Source of the DNA: Aquincola agrisoli
Lineage (GTDB): Bacteria; Pseudomonadota; Gammaproteobacteria; Burkholderiales; Burkholderiaceae_C
Direction of reading: 5' to 3'
DNA length: 64,000 nucleotides
Assembly: GCF_036621135.1 (NCBI RefSeq)
Contig: NZ_JAZIBG010000056.1
Coordinates: 124,001-188,000, forward strand
Part shown: in pieces, positions 1 through 11,744 of the stretch
Layout: each line of letters begins with the position of its first letter
Numbering within the stretch: position 1 is the first letter of the stretch
Translations under genes and position numbers: made by a program
The notes under the pieces: generated by a model
Databases searched by the model: none
Told to the model about the DNA's origin: nothing
The model's input: the letters and a program-made list of their open reading frames with translations, nothing else

Positions 1-1769
1 CAGGTGATGCCGGCGGCGCGCAGGTGCTCCACCACCTCCCGGTTGTGCGGTTGGTCGAAGAAGGTGCGGATGCTTTGCGCCACGATCGGGCCAACGTCGG
101 GCACCTCGAGCAGCTGCTCGACGGTTGCGTCCATCACCGCGTCGAGCTGGCCGAAGTGGCGCGCCAGGTCCTTCGCGGTGCTCTCGCCCACCTGGCGGAT
201 GCCCAGTGCATACAGGAAGCGGCCGAGCGTGGTCTGCTTGCTCTTCTCCAGCGCCTGCACGAGGTTGGCGGCACTCTTTTCGGCCATGCGGTCGAGCGCG
301 GCGAGCTTGGCGATGCCCAGCGTGTACAGCTCGGGCAGCGTGCGGATCAGCCCCCCGTCGACGAGCTGGTCGACGAGCTTGTCGCCCAGGCCCTCGACGT
401 CCATCGCCCGCCGGCCGGCGAAGTGCAGCAGCGCCTGCTTGCGCTGCGCGGCGCAGAAGAGGCCACCCGAGCAGCGGTGGTTGACGCCGCCCTGCTCGCG
501 CACCACCGCGCTGCCGCATACCGGGCATTCGCGCGGCATGCGGAAGTTCGGCACGTACGCCGCGCGGATGCCCGGCACGCGGCCGACGACCTCCGGGATC
601 ACGTCGCCCGCGCGGCGCACGATCACCTTGTCGCCGATGCGCACGCCCTTGCGGCGCAGCTCGAACACGTTGTGCAGCGTCGCGTTGCTGACGGTGGTGC
701 CGCCGACGAACACCGGCTCCAGCTTGGCCACCGGCGTGAGCTTGCCGGTGCGGCCGACCTGGATCTCGATGTCGCGCAGCGTGGTCACCTGCTCCTGCGC
801 GGGGTACTTGTGCGCCACCGCCCAGCGCGGCTCGCGTGTCTTGAAGCCGAGCTGCTGCTGCAGCGCGCGGTCGTCGACCTTGTAGACGACGCCGTCGATG
901 TCGAAGGGCAGCGCGTCGCGCTGCGCGGCGATGCGCGCGTGGAAGGCAGCCAGCCCGTCGGCGCCGTCGACCACCTCGCGGTCGGCGTTGACGGGCACGC
1001 CCATCCTGCCCAGCGCGTCGAGCGTGGCCGAGTGGCTGCCGGGCACCTCCCAGCCCTGCACGTCGCCCAGGCCGTAGGCGAAGAAGCTCAGCGGCCGCTG
1101 CCTGGCGATGTTGGCGTCGAGCTGGCGCACCACGCCGGCCGCGGCGTTGCGCGGGTTCACGAAGGTCTTGCCGCCGGACTCCCGCTGGCGCTCGTTCAGC
1201 GCCTCGAAGTCGTCGCGGCGCATGAACACCTCGCCGCGCACCTCGATCACCGCGGCGCTGCTCTTCTTCAGCCGCTTGGGGATGGCGCCCACCATCCGGA
1301 TCGTGTGGGTGACGTCCTCGCCGGTTTCGCCGTCGCCGCGGGTGGCGGCCTGCACCAGCGCACCGGCTTCGTAGCGCAGGTTGATCGCCAGGCCGTCGAA
1401 CTTCAGCTCGGCGCAGTAGCGCACCGGCGGGTCGGTGTCGGTGAGCTTCAGCGCATTGCGCACCGAGGTGTCGAACTTCGTCGCCCCGGCGGGCGTGGTG
1501 TCGGTCTCGGTCTTGATCGACAGCATCGGCACCGTGTGGCGCACGGCCACCAGGCCCTCCATCACCGCGCCGATCACGCGCTGCGTGGGCGAATCGGGCG
1601 TGCGCAGCTCGGGGTGCCGCTCCTCGATCTGCTGCAGTTCGTGGAAAAGCTTGTCGTATTCGGCGTCGGGGATGGTCGGCGCGTCGAGCACGTAGTAGTT
1701 GTGGGCGTGCTCTTCGAGCAGGCGCCGCAGCTCGGCGGCGCGGGTGGCGATCGGGTCCGGGGAAGGCAT
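1..1769 (-). CDS. ligA: NAD-dependent DNA ligase LigA (3' end outside window)
   Basis: Seals nicks during replication and repair using NAD+. Read from an ATG at 1769, about 589 residues are visible before the left edge, and the frame stays open. The adenylation lysine sits in a KFDG motif at about residue 123, inside a typical nucleotidyltransferase domain. Next come the OB fold, a four-cysteine zinc finger (CPVCG, then RCSGGLFCA), and helix-hairpin-helix segments of the type VGPIVAQSIRTFF. The missing part should be the remaining HhH/BRCT region, since family members are near 670-700 residues. The gene lies downstream of smc and zipA on the same strand, an order common in Burkholderiales, although gor is inserted on the other strand between ligA and zipA. 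Identification is secure; only the C-terminus is unseen. Confidence 0.96.
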   Translation of the reverse strand, partial: MPSPDPIATRAAELRRLLEEHAHNYYVLDAPTIPDAEYDKLFHELQQIEERHPELRTPDSPTQRVIGAVMEGLVAVRHTVPMLSIKTETDTTPAGATKFDTSVRNALKLTDTDPPVRYCAELKFDGLAINLRYEAGALVQAATRGDGETGEDVTHTIRMVGAIPKRLKKSSAAVIEVRGEVFMRRDDFEALNERQRESGGKTFVNPRNAAAGVVRQLDANIARQRPLSFFAYGLGDVQGWEVPGSHSATLDALGRMGVPVNADREVVDGADGLAAFHARIAAQRDALPFDIDGVVYKVDDRALQQQLGFKTREPRWAVAHKYPAQEQVTTLRDIEIQVGRTGKLTPVAKLEPVFVGGTTVSNATLHNVFELRRKGVRIGDKVIVRRAGDVIPEVVGRVPGIRAAYVPNFRMPRECPVCGSAVVREQGGVNHRCSGGLFCAAQRKQALLHFAGRRAMDVEGLGDKLVDQLVDGGLIRTLPELYTLGIAKLAALDRMAEKSAANLVQALEKSKQTTLGRFLYALGIRQVGESTAKDLARHFGQLDAVMDATVEQLLEVPDVGPIVAQSIRTFFDQPHNREVVEHLRAAGIT

Positions 1770-1834
1770 GGCGCCAGTGTAGACAGGCGGCCTGTGCCAG
1801 GATGGGAGCCTGTTCAACGGCATGGCGGCACCCC

Positions 1835-3229
1835 ATGAGCGGCAACGACTCCTTCGACTTCGACCTGATCACGCTGGGCGCGGGCTCCGGCGGCGTGGCC
1901 GCTTCGCGCCGGGCCGCCACGCTGGGCGCGCGCGTGGCCATCGTCGAAGGCAGCCGCGTCGGCGGCACCTGCGTGATCCGCGGCTGCGTGCCGAAGAAGC
2001 TGATGATGTACGCCGCGCAGCTCGGCGACGCGATCAACGAAGCGCGCGGCTACGGCTGGGCCGTGGAGGCCGCACGCTTCGACATGGCACCCTGGGCCGC
2101 GCAGAAGGCCGCCGAAACGCGCCGGCTCGAAGGCGTCTATCGCCAGAACCTCGCTGGCTCCGGCGTGAAGGTGATCGACGGCTGGGGCCGGCTCGACGGG
2201 CCGAACACCGTGGTCGTCGGCGAGCAGCGGCTCACCGCCAGGCACGTGCTGATCGCCACGGGCGCACGCCCGGTGCGCGACAGCATCGAAGGCATCGGCG
2301 ACTGCGCCACCTCCGACGAGGTCCTGGACCTGGAAGCGCTGCCCGACGAGGTCGCGGTGATCGGCGCCGGCTACATCGGCGTGGAGTTCGCGAGCATCCT
2401 CGCGCGGCTGGGCGCCAAGGTGCACCTCTTCTACCGCGACCGCCAGCCGCTGCGCGGCTTCGACGAAGACCTGCGCACCCGCGCCGCGCAGTCGCTGGAG
2501 GCCGCGGGCGTCGTGCTGCACGCCGGCCAGGCGCCGCAGCGTGTGCAGCGGCAGGACAGCGGCTTCGAGCTGCACATGGCGGGCGGGCTCACGCACCGCT
2601 TCCCCTTCGTGCTGAACGCCACCGGGCGGCGCCCGCACACCGAGGGGCTGGGGCTGGAGACCGTCGGCCTGACGGTCGACAAACGCGGCGCGGTGCCGGT
2701 GAACGAGCGCTTCGAGACCCCGGCGGCCGGCATCCACGCGATCGGCGACGTGACCAACCGGCTCAACCTCACGCCCGCGGCCATCGCCGAAGGGCGCGCG
2801 TGGGCGGAATCGCTGTTCGGCCCCACGCCGCGCACGCTCGACCTGGGCCGCGTCGCCACGGCCGTCTTCACGCTGCCGCCGTTGGGCACCATCGGCCCCA
2901 CCGAGGCGCAGGCCCTGAAGGACGGGCATGCGCTGAAGGTCTTCGAGGCCGACTTCCGGCCCATGAAGCAGACCTTCATCGGAGGCGCCGAGCGCAGCTA
3001 CATGAAGCTGCTGGTCGATGCCGACACCGACCGCGTGCTGGCGGTCCACATGCTGGGCGCCGACGCGCCGGAGATCGTGCAGAGCCTGGCGGTGGCGCTG
3101 ACTTGCGGCGCGACCAAGGCGCAATTCGACCGCACGCTGGCCGTGCACCCGACCTCCGCGGAGGAGTTCGTGCTGATGCGCGAACCCACGCGCGTGCTGC
3201 CGGCCGCGGCCCGCAGCGGTGCCGCTTGA
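1835..3229 (+). CDS. gor: Glutathione-disulfide reductase
   Basis: A 464-residue cytoplasmic flavoprotein that reduces glutathione disulfide with NADPH. It has an N-terminal FAD dinucleotide fold (LGAGSGG), the redox pair C46/C51 in GGTCVIRGCVPKK, and a second dinucleotide fold at GAGYIGVEFA. Arginines just after the second fold (YRDRQPLRGF) favour NADPH over NADH. The C-terminus carries the HPTSAEE catalytic histidine/glutamate pair. The RGCVPKK form of the redox motif is typical of glutathione reductase and not of dihydrolipoamide dehydrogenase, whose version (NVGCIPSK) appears at 51990-52010. I chose the ATG at 1835 over an upstream in-frame ATG at 1802, because homology begins at MSGND. 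It sits between ligA and zipA, both on the opposite strand. gshA at 39200 is the other glutathione gene in the window. Confidence 0.93.
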   Translation: MSGNDSFDFDLITLGAGSGGVAASRRAATLGARVAIVEGSRVGGTCVIRGCVPKKLMMYAAQLGDAINEARGYGWAVEAARFDMAPWAAQKAAETRRLEGVYRQNLAGSGVKVIDGWGRLDGPNTVVVGEQRLTARHVLIATGARPVRDSIEGIGDCATSDEVLDLEALPDEVAVIGAGYIGVEFASILARLGAKVHLFYRDRQPLRGFDEDLRTRAAQSLEAAGVVLHAGQAPQRVQRQDSGFELHMAGGLTHRFPFVLNATGRRPHTEGLGLETVGLTVDKRGAVPVNERFETPAAGIHAIGDVTNRLNLTPAAIAEGRAWAESLFGPTPRTLDLGRVATAVFTLPPLGTIGPTEAQALKDGHALKVFEADFRPMKQTFIGGAERSYMKLLVDADTDRVLAVHMLGADAPEIVQSLAVALTCGATKAQFDRTLAVHPTSAEEFVLMREPTRVLPAAARSGAA

Positions 3230-3247
3230 CCGGCCGGATCGGCAGGC

Positions 3248-4324
3248 TCAGCTGAACAGCCGCCGGGCGGCCGGCGAACCGGCGGCGAGGTCGCGCGATT
3301 CCAGGGTGCGGTAGAGCACCTGCAGATCGGCCGCGATGCCGGTGAAATGCTGCAGCGTGATCGGCCATCCGCGGTCGTCGACCAGCGTGCTGTCCATGCT
3401 CGCCGCGAGCGCGCGTGCCGCCTCCTGCCAGGCGGCGAAGGGCTCGGCGGTCTCCGGCGTCTGGGGCACGTCGAGGCTCAGCGTGACCTCGCGCAGGGCG
3501 GCGGCAGCCGGATCCTCGGCCAGCGCCGCCTGCGGGTCGAAGCTCAGCACCAGCACCGGCGGCGCGCCCTCGTCGGGGGCGGGCAGCACGAGCCGGCCCG
3601 GCAGCGCCCCGGGCACGAAGCCCTGACGCGCCGCGCTCTGCTGGATGAAGCCCACCGACCAGGCCGCGCTGTTGGCACGCAACAGCATGCTGAGCTGCGC
3701 ATCGTGGGGGCTGGCAAAGCCGTCCAGTTCACGCGCGCGGGCGGCGACGTCGAGCATGTCGGGGAAATCCGGCATCGCGCCCACCGCCTCCGCGAAGGCC
3801 TGGACCTTCTGCACGAACTCCGAATACTCGATCTGGTTCAGCGCGCCGCTGCGGTTGGCCAGTTGCACACCCGCCTGCAGCTCGCCGTAGCGGCGGCCCG
3901 GCATCGGTGCCTCCCAGTCGCCGGTCTCGACGTTGAGGCCTTCGATGTGGAAGGGCTTGGTGCCGGCCCGCCGGGACGGGGGCATGTGCGCCAGCACCAT
4001 GTCGCCGCTGATCGGCGCATCGAGTGCCAACGGCGCGATCGCGTCGATCAGCGGATCGAGCCGCGCCGGGCGCCGCGCAGCGGGCGGGGGCGGGCGCAGC
4101 GCGGGGTGGGGCTCGTCGGCAGGATCAGAGGCGCCGGACGACGGCTCCTTCGTGCCGTCGTCGGCCGAGGCCGAGATCGCGTCCAGGCCGGGTTCCACCC
4201 GATGGGCCGGCAGCTCGCCGTCGGCGCGCCGGGGGCCTGCCCGTCGCGCGGTCCAGATGCTGTGCACGACCAGCGCCGCTATCACGATCCCGGCCAGGAT
4301 CGCCAATGCCACCGTCAACGTCAT
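3248..4324 (-). CDS. zipA: Cell division protein ZipA
   Basis: A 358-residue inner-membrane protein that tethers FtsZ to the membrane at the division site. The first 25 residues form one hydrophobic membrane anchor, followed by a basic stretch (TARRAGPRR). A proline/alanine-rich, probably disordered linker runs to about residue 90. The C-terminal half resembles the ZipA FtsZ-binding domain (segments around FAEAVGAMPDFPDMLDVAAR and LSMLLRANSAAWSVGF). Its start lies 10 bases after the smc stop, so the two are probably cotranscribed, as elsewhere in the order. The protein is divergent, and the assignment rests on architecture plus position between smc and ligA. Confidence 0.85.
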   Translation of the reverse strand: MTLTVALAILAGIVIAALVVHSIWTARRAGPRRADGELPAHRVEPGLDAISASADDGTKEPSSGASDPADEPHPALRPPPPAARRPARLDPLIDAIAPLALDAPISGDMVLAHMPPSRRAGTKPFHIEGLNVETGDWEAPMPGRRYGELQAGVQLANRSGALNQIEYSEFVQKVQAFAEAVGAMPDFPDMLDVAARARELDGFASPHDAQLSMLLRANSAAWSVGFIQQSAARQGFVPGALPGRLVLPAPDEGAPPVLVLSFDPQAALAEDPAAAALREVTLSLDVPQTPETAEPFAAWQEAARALAASMDSTLVDDRGWPITLQHFTGIAADLQVLYRTLESRDLAAGSPAARRLFS

Positions 4325-4334
4325 TCGTTCGTCC

Positions 4335-7850
<3,516 letters not shown>

Positions 7851-7970
7851 GAGCACGTAGCCCTGGAGCACGCCAAGGTATTGATTCAGAAGGGATTTTT
7901 GCCCTTGACCGCGGGCAGGAACGGGGGCGGATGATAGCATCGCACCCCTTTTGCCCGACCGCCTTCCGTC

Positions 7971-8441
7971 ATGGCCAAGACCGCCAAACCCGCCCCCGCG
8001 CCGCAACGCACGGCGCCCGTGAACCCGCCGACCGCGCCGAGCAAGGAACTGCACGTGTTCCCGAATCCTGCTCCGCAACGGGACTACGTGATCCAGTTCC
8101 AGGTGCCGGAGTTCACCTGCCATTGCCCGCTGACGGGGCAGCCGGACTTCGCGCACTTCATGATCGACATGATCGCGGACGAACTGTGCATCGAGCTCAA
8201 GAGCCTGAAGATGTACTTCTGGAGCTACCGCAACGAGGGCGCCTTCCACGAGAAGGTGACGAACACCATCCTCGACGACATCGTCAAGGCGACGCAGCCC
8301 CGTTTCGTCCGCATTACGGCCAAGTGGTACGTGCGGGGCGGCATCTACACCAACGTGGTGGCCGAGCACCGCCAGAAGGGCTGGAAGCCGCAGCCCGTGG
8401 TCGAGCTGCCGCAGCACGCCGCCGAGCGCGGCCTGCTCTAA
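7971..8441 (+). CDS. queF: NADPH-dependent 7-cyano-7-deazaguanine reductase (preQ0 reductase)
   Basis: Reduces the nitrile of preQ0 to preQ1, a late step in making the tRNA nucleoside queuosine. At 156 residues it is the short single-domain QueF type. The nucleophilic cysteine is C52 in FTCHCPLTGQPDF. The QueF signature ELKSLKMYFWSYRNEGAFHE begins near residue 75 and supplies the NADPH/substrate site. The first 25 residues are Pro/Ala-rich and probably disordered. It is divergent from smc and is followed 16 bases later by a SET-domain gene, with which it may be cotranscribed. No other queuosine genes are in the window. Confidence 0.94.
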   Translation: MAKTAKPAPAPQRTAPVNPPTAPSKELHVFPNPAPQRDYVIQFQVPEFTCHCPLTGQPDFAHFMIDMIADELCIELKSLKMYFWSYRNEGAFHEKVTNTILDDIVKATQPRFVRITAKWYVRGGIYTNVVAEHRQKGWKPQPVVELPQHAAERGLL

Positions 8442-8457
8442 GCCGGACCGCTCCCGT

Positions 8458-8883
8458 ATGCCTCTCGCCGAACGGCCGGCCTACCAGAAGTACGACGTGC
8501 GCGTCGCCCGCAGCCGGATCGACGGCTTCGGGGTGTTCGCGTCGGAGCCCATTCCTGCGCGGCTGAAGATCGGCGAGATCCGCGGGGAGGCGATCAGCGT
8601 GTCGGAGGCGAGGCGGCGCGCCGAAGGGCAGCAGCGCATCATGATCGTCGAGGTGTCGCACCGCACCGCCATCGACGCCTCCCGGTCGACCGACCCGATG
8701 CGCTTCACCAACCACTCCTGCGCCCCCAACGCGCGGCTGATGATCCGCGGCGGCCGGATCGAGTTCTATGCGCTGAAGGCCATCGAGCCCGGCGAGGAAA
8801 TCACCGTGAACTACGGCGAGACGCACCACGAAGGCCGCTTGGCCTGCCGCTGTGGCGCGGTGGGGTGCGTGGGTCGCCTCTGA
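8458..8883 (+). CDS. Small SET-domain lysine methyltransferase-like protein
   Basis: A 141-residue protein that is essentially one SET domain, a fold that transfers methyl groups from S-adenosylmethionine to lysine. The N-terminal GFGVFA element, the pseudoknot motif RFTNHSCAPNA and the motif EPGEEITVNYG are all present. A short post-SET-like cysteine cluster follows (CRCGAVGCVG). No targeting or DNA-binding domain is visible, and the protein substrate is unknown. It follows queF closely, but no functional link is evident. The family assignment is firm; catalytic activity and target are inferred. Confidence 0.85.
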   Translation: MPLAERPAYQKYDVRVARSRIDGFGVFASEPIPARLKIGEIRGEAISVSEARRRAEGQQRIMIVEVSHRTAIDASRSTDPMRFTNHSCAPNARLMIRGGRIEFYALKAIEPGEEITVNYGETHHEGRLACRCGAVGCVGRL

Positions 8884-9048
8884 GCGACGACGCGGGCGTG
8901 AAGCCCGTCACGCCTTGCGGTTGGAAGAGGCTCGACCCCCCCTGTGCGAGCGGCCCGGCGGCGAGGTCTTGCTTCTGAGAATGCGGGCTCACCGCAGCCA
9001 GCCCGATATCCCGGGCGGCGCGGCCTCACCAAGGGAACACCGAACACC

Positions 9049-9552
9049 ATGAAGAAGAGCCTGATCGCCGCAGCCGTCGCCCTCGCCGCCACGTTCGCGA
9101 GCGCCGCCCCCACCTCGACCCCGCTGACGTTCGACAACGACACGCTCTACCTGGGCAACACGCCCGGCGCCGGCGCCTTCTTCGACGAATACACGTTCGA
9201 AGTCCCGTATGCGCTGTCGAACATTTCCGGCAGCCTGAACACGACGCTCCTCGGCAACCAGGACGTCGACTTCACGAAGATCTACCTCACCAACGGCTCG
9301 ACCGTCGTCTACAACTTCACCCAGCTGCTCGCCGATTCCCCCACGAACGGCACCGAGGTCTGGGGCCTGAGCAATGCATCGCTGGCCTCCGGCATCACCT
9401 ACCACCTCTTCGTGGAAGGTGTTTCCACCGTGGGCCGCACGGCCTACAGCGGCGTGATGACCGTCAGCGCCGTCCCCGAGCCCGGCACCTGGGCGCTGGC
9501 GCTCGCCGGCCTCGGTGCCATCGCCTTCGTGGCGCGCCGTCGCCAGGCCTGA
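9049..9552 (+). CDS. PEP-CTERM sorting-domain protein
   Basis: A 167-residue exported protein. It begins with a signal peptide (MKKSLIAAAVALAATFASAA, residues 1-20) and ends with the PEP-CTERM signal: VPEP near residue 141, a hydrophobic helix, then an RRR tail. By family knowledge, this tail is recognised by an exosortase that processes the protein for surface or matrix delivery. The middle is Thr/Asn/Gly-rich and beta-like, with several NxS/T sites, and has no domain I recognise. The ATG at 9049 follows a weak ribosome site (AAGGGAA). A strong terminator follows the gene. No exosortase gene is in the window, so it must be encoded elsewhere. Confidence 0.88.
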   Translation: MKKSLIAAAVALAATFASAAPTSTPLTFDNDTLYLGNTPGAGAFFDEYTFEVPYALSNISGSLNTTLLGNQDVDFTKIYLTNGSTVVYNFTQLLADSPTNGTEVWGLSNASLASGITYHLFVEGVSTVGRTAYSGVMTVSAVPEPGTWALALAGLGAIAFVARRRQA

Positions 9553-9579
9553 TCCGTTCGCCAGACCGGCATCAGTGCA

Positions 9580-9605
9580 AAGCGGGCCTTGGGCCCGCTT
9601 TTTTC
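9580..9605 (+). terminator. Rho-independent terminator after the PEP-CTERM gene
   Basis: A perfect 8-base stem (AGCGGGCC at 9581-9588 and GGCCCGCT at 9592-9599) with a 3-base loop is followed by a run of six T. It lies 28 bases after the stop of the PEP-CTERM gene and also separates it from the convergent dehydrogenase gene. Confidence 0.9.
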
Positions 9606-9638
9606 ATGGTGCGACGACCTTGCGCTTCACCTTGGGAT

Positions 9639-10706
9639 TCAGGCAGACGCGACGGCGTCGGCGATGGCCTTGCCCACGTCCACCGTGGTCGCGCGGCCGC
9701 CCAGGTCCGGCGTGCGCGGCCCGTCCTGCAGCACCGCCTCGATCGCACGCAGCACCGCCGCCCCGGCCTCGGCGTGGCCCAGGTGCTCCAGCATCATCGA
9801 GCCCGCCCAGATCTGGCCGATCGGGTTGGCGATGCCCTTACCGTAGATGTCCGGTGCCGACCCGTGCACCGGCTCGAAGAGCGACGGGAAGCGGCGCTCG
9901 GGGTTGAGGTTGGCCGACGGCGCGATGCCGATGGTGCCGGTGCAGGCCGGCCCGAGGTCCGACAGGATGTCGCCGAAGAGGTTGGAGGCCACCACCACGT
10001 CGAACCAGTCCGGGTGCTGCACGAAGTGCGCCGTCAGGATGTCGATGTGGTACTTGTCGGTCCGCACGCCGGGGTAGTCCTTCGCGATCTCGGCGAAGCG
10101 CTCGTCCCAGTAGGGCATCGAGATCGAGATGCCGTTGGACTTGGTGGCCGAGGTCAGGTGGCGCTTGGGCCGCTTCATCGCCAGCTCGAACGCGAACCTC
10201 ATGATGCGGTCGGTGCCATGCCGGGTGAACACGCTCTCCTGCAACACCACCTCCCGCTCAGTGCCCTCGAACAGCTTGCCGCCGACGCTCGAGTACTCGC
10301 CCTCCGTGTTCTCGCGGACGATGTAGAAGTCGATGTCGCCCACCTGCCGGCCGGCCAGCGGCGAACTCACGCCGGGCATCAGCCGCGCCGGCCGCAGGTT
10401 GACGTACTGGTCGAACTCGCGGCGGAACCTGACCAGCGAGCCCCACAGCGAGACGTGGTCGGGCACGCTCGCCGGCCAGCCCACCGCGCCGAAGAAGATG
10501 GCCTCGTGGCCGCCGATCTGGGCCTTCCAGTCGGCCGGCATCATCGCCCCGTGCGCCAGGTAGCGGTCGCAGCTCCAATCGAAGTGGTCCCACTGCCACG
10601 CGATGCCGAAGCGCCGTGCCACGGCATCGAGCACGCGCAAGCCCTCGGGCACCACTTCCTTGCCGATGCCGTCGCCGGGGATCACGGCGATGCGATGGGT
10701 CGTCAT
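9639..10706 (-). CDS. Tartrate dehydrogenase/decarboxylase-type isocitrate/isopropylmalate family enzyme
   Basis: A 355-residue NAD-dependent beta-decarboxylating dehydrogenase. Family features are the N-terminal IPGDGIGKEVVPEG, the substrate/metal segment IVRENTEGEYSS, the aspartates in VVASNLFGDILSDLG, and the NAD-site motif FEPVHGSAPDIYGKGIANP. The RENTEGEYSS form and overall length fit tartrate dehydrogenase/decarboxylase (TtuC/YeaU-like, also acting on D-malate) better than LeuB; the exact substrate is not provable here. The ATG at 10706 is preceded by AGGAG within the 3' end of the upstream hydrolase gene, whose stop is one base away. The two genes are therefore very likely translationally coupled. 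Confidence 0.85.
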   Translation of the reverse strand: MTTHRIAVIPGDGIGKEVVPEGLRVLDAVARRFGIAWQWDHFDWSCDRYLAHGAMMPADWKAQIGGHEAIFFGAVGWPASVPDHVSLWGSLVRFRREFDQYVNLRPARLMPGVSSPLAGRQVGDIDFYIVRENTEGEYSSVGGKLFEGTEREVVLQESVFTRHGTDRIMRFAFELAMKRPKRHLTSATKSNGISISMPYWDERFAEIAKDYPGVRTDKYHIDILTAHFVQHPDWFDVVVASNLFGDILSDLGPACTGTIGIAPSANLNPERRFPSLFEPVHGSAPDIYGKGIANPIGQIWAGSMMLEHLGHAEAGAAVLRAIEAVLQDGPRTPDLGGRATTVDVGKAIADAVASA

Positions 10707-10707
10707 G

Positions 10708-11607
10708 TCAAAGTTCTCCTGCTGAAGTAAGGAAAGGCAGCAGCTCGGCGAGCAGCGCGTCGGGCGCTTCCTCGGCGATGTAGTGCCCGCACGGGAGCGG
10801 GCCGCCGCGCACGTCGCGCGCGACCCGGCGCCACTCCTCGAGCGGCTCGAAGCAGCGCTGCACCACGCCCTGGGCGCCCCACAGCGCGAGCAGGGGCATG
10901 GGCAGCAAGCGCCCGGCCGCGCGGTCGGCGCGGTCATGCTCGAGGTCGATGCCGGCAGCCGCCCGGTAGTCTTCGCAGATGCCGCGCGCCGTGCCGGGCA
11001 GGGCGATGCAGCGTTCGTACTCGGCCCAGGCCCGTGGATCGAAGGGCGACATGCCCGCGCTGCGCCGGCCCATCACGTCACGCAGGTACGCGGCGGGGTC
11101 CGCCTCGATCAGCCGCTCCGGCAGCGGCGCGGGCTGGATCAGGAAGAACCAGTGCCAGTAGGCCCGCGCGAACGCGTCGCTGGTCTGCTCGTACATCGCC
11201 AGCGTCGGTGCGATGTCGAGCAGCACCAGCCGCCGCACCGCCTCGGGGTGGTCCGCGGCCAGCCGGTGCGCGACCCGTGCGCCGCGGTCGTGGGCCAGCA
11301 CGTCGAAACGCTCGTGGCCCAGCGTCCGCATCAGCACGCGCAGATCTTCTGCCATCGTGCGCTTGGCGTAGGCGACATGGCCATCGCCACCAGCGGGCTT
11401 CGACGAGTCGCCATAACCGCGCAGGTCCGCCGCCACCACGCGGAAGTGCCGCGCCAGCTGCGGCGCCACCTTGTGCCAGATGGCATGTGTCTGCGGATGG
11501 CCATGGAGCAGCAGCAGCGCCGGTCCGTGGCCACCCGCCACGCAGGCCAGTTCAATGCCGGGCGCCGTGGCGACGCGCAGCGACTCGAAGCCGGGAAAGA
11601 GATTCAT
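10708..11607 (-). CDS. Alpha/beta hydrolase, haloacetate dehalogenase-like
   Basis: A 299-residue hydrolase with the layout of fluoroacetate/haloacetate dehalogenases. The oxyanion motif is LLLHGHPQTHAIWH. The nucleophile elbow is HDRGARVAHR, with Asp followed by Arg and a second Arg three residues on. The halide-site segment ARAYWHWFFLIQPAPLPE is very like the known fluoroacetate enzymes, and a late GGPLPCGHYIAEE holds the catalytic histidine. Dehalogenation is inferred from these residues; epoxide or ester hydrolysis remains possible. I chose the ATG at 11607 (MNLFPGFES), because residues encoded upstream of it look non-homologous. Its stop lies one base from the start of the dehydrogenase gene, and it is divergent from dapC. 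Confidence 0.8.
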   Translation of the reverse strand: MNLFPGFESLRVATAPGIELACVAGGHGPALLLLHGHPQTHAIWHKVAPQLARHFRVVAADLRGYGDSSKPAGGDGHVAYAKRTMAEDLRVLMRTLGHERFDVLAHDRGARVAHRLAADHPEAVRRLVLLDIAPTLAMYEQTSDAFARAYWHWFFLIQPAPLPERLIEADPAAYLRDVMGRRSAGMSPFDPRAWAEYERCIALPGTARGICEDYRAAAGIDLEHDRADRAAGRLLPMPLLALWGAQGVVQRCFEPLEEWRRVARDVRGGPLPCGHYIAEEAPDALLAELLPFLTSAGEL

Positions 11608-11744
11608 CGCGGAGGTGCATCGGGTGCCTGTGGACGCCAGGACTTTAGTTGCACACCCCGCGAAGAACCCAGTCGGCACAGGCAATTCATCCGGTCCCCG
11701 AGGGCACGAATCGGGCCGGCGCCCCGCCGCGATAATCCGCCTCC

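Noticed and set aside
24..1838. A 604-codon plus-strand frame opposite ligA
   Set aside because: ligA motifs on the minus strand are unambiguous; the plus-strand product is composition-driven.
7851..8417. Upstream extension of the smc frame
   Set aside because: It overlaps queF on the other strand and lacks SMC homology; the canonical N-terminus starts at 7850.
8893..8915. Hairpin GCGTGA/TCACGC after the SET gene as a terminator
   Set aside because: The stem is only six bases and there is no T-run.
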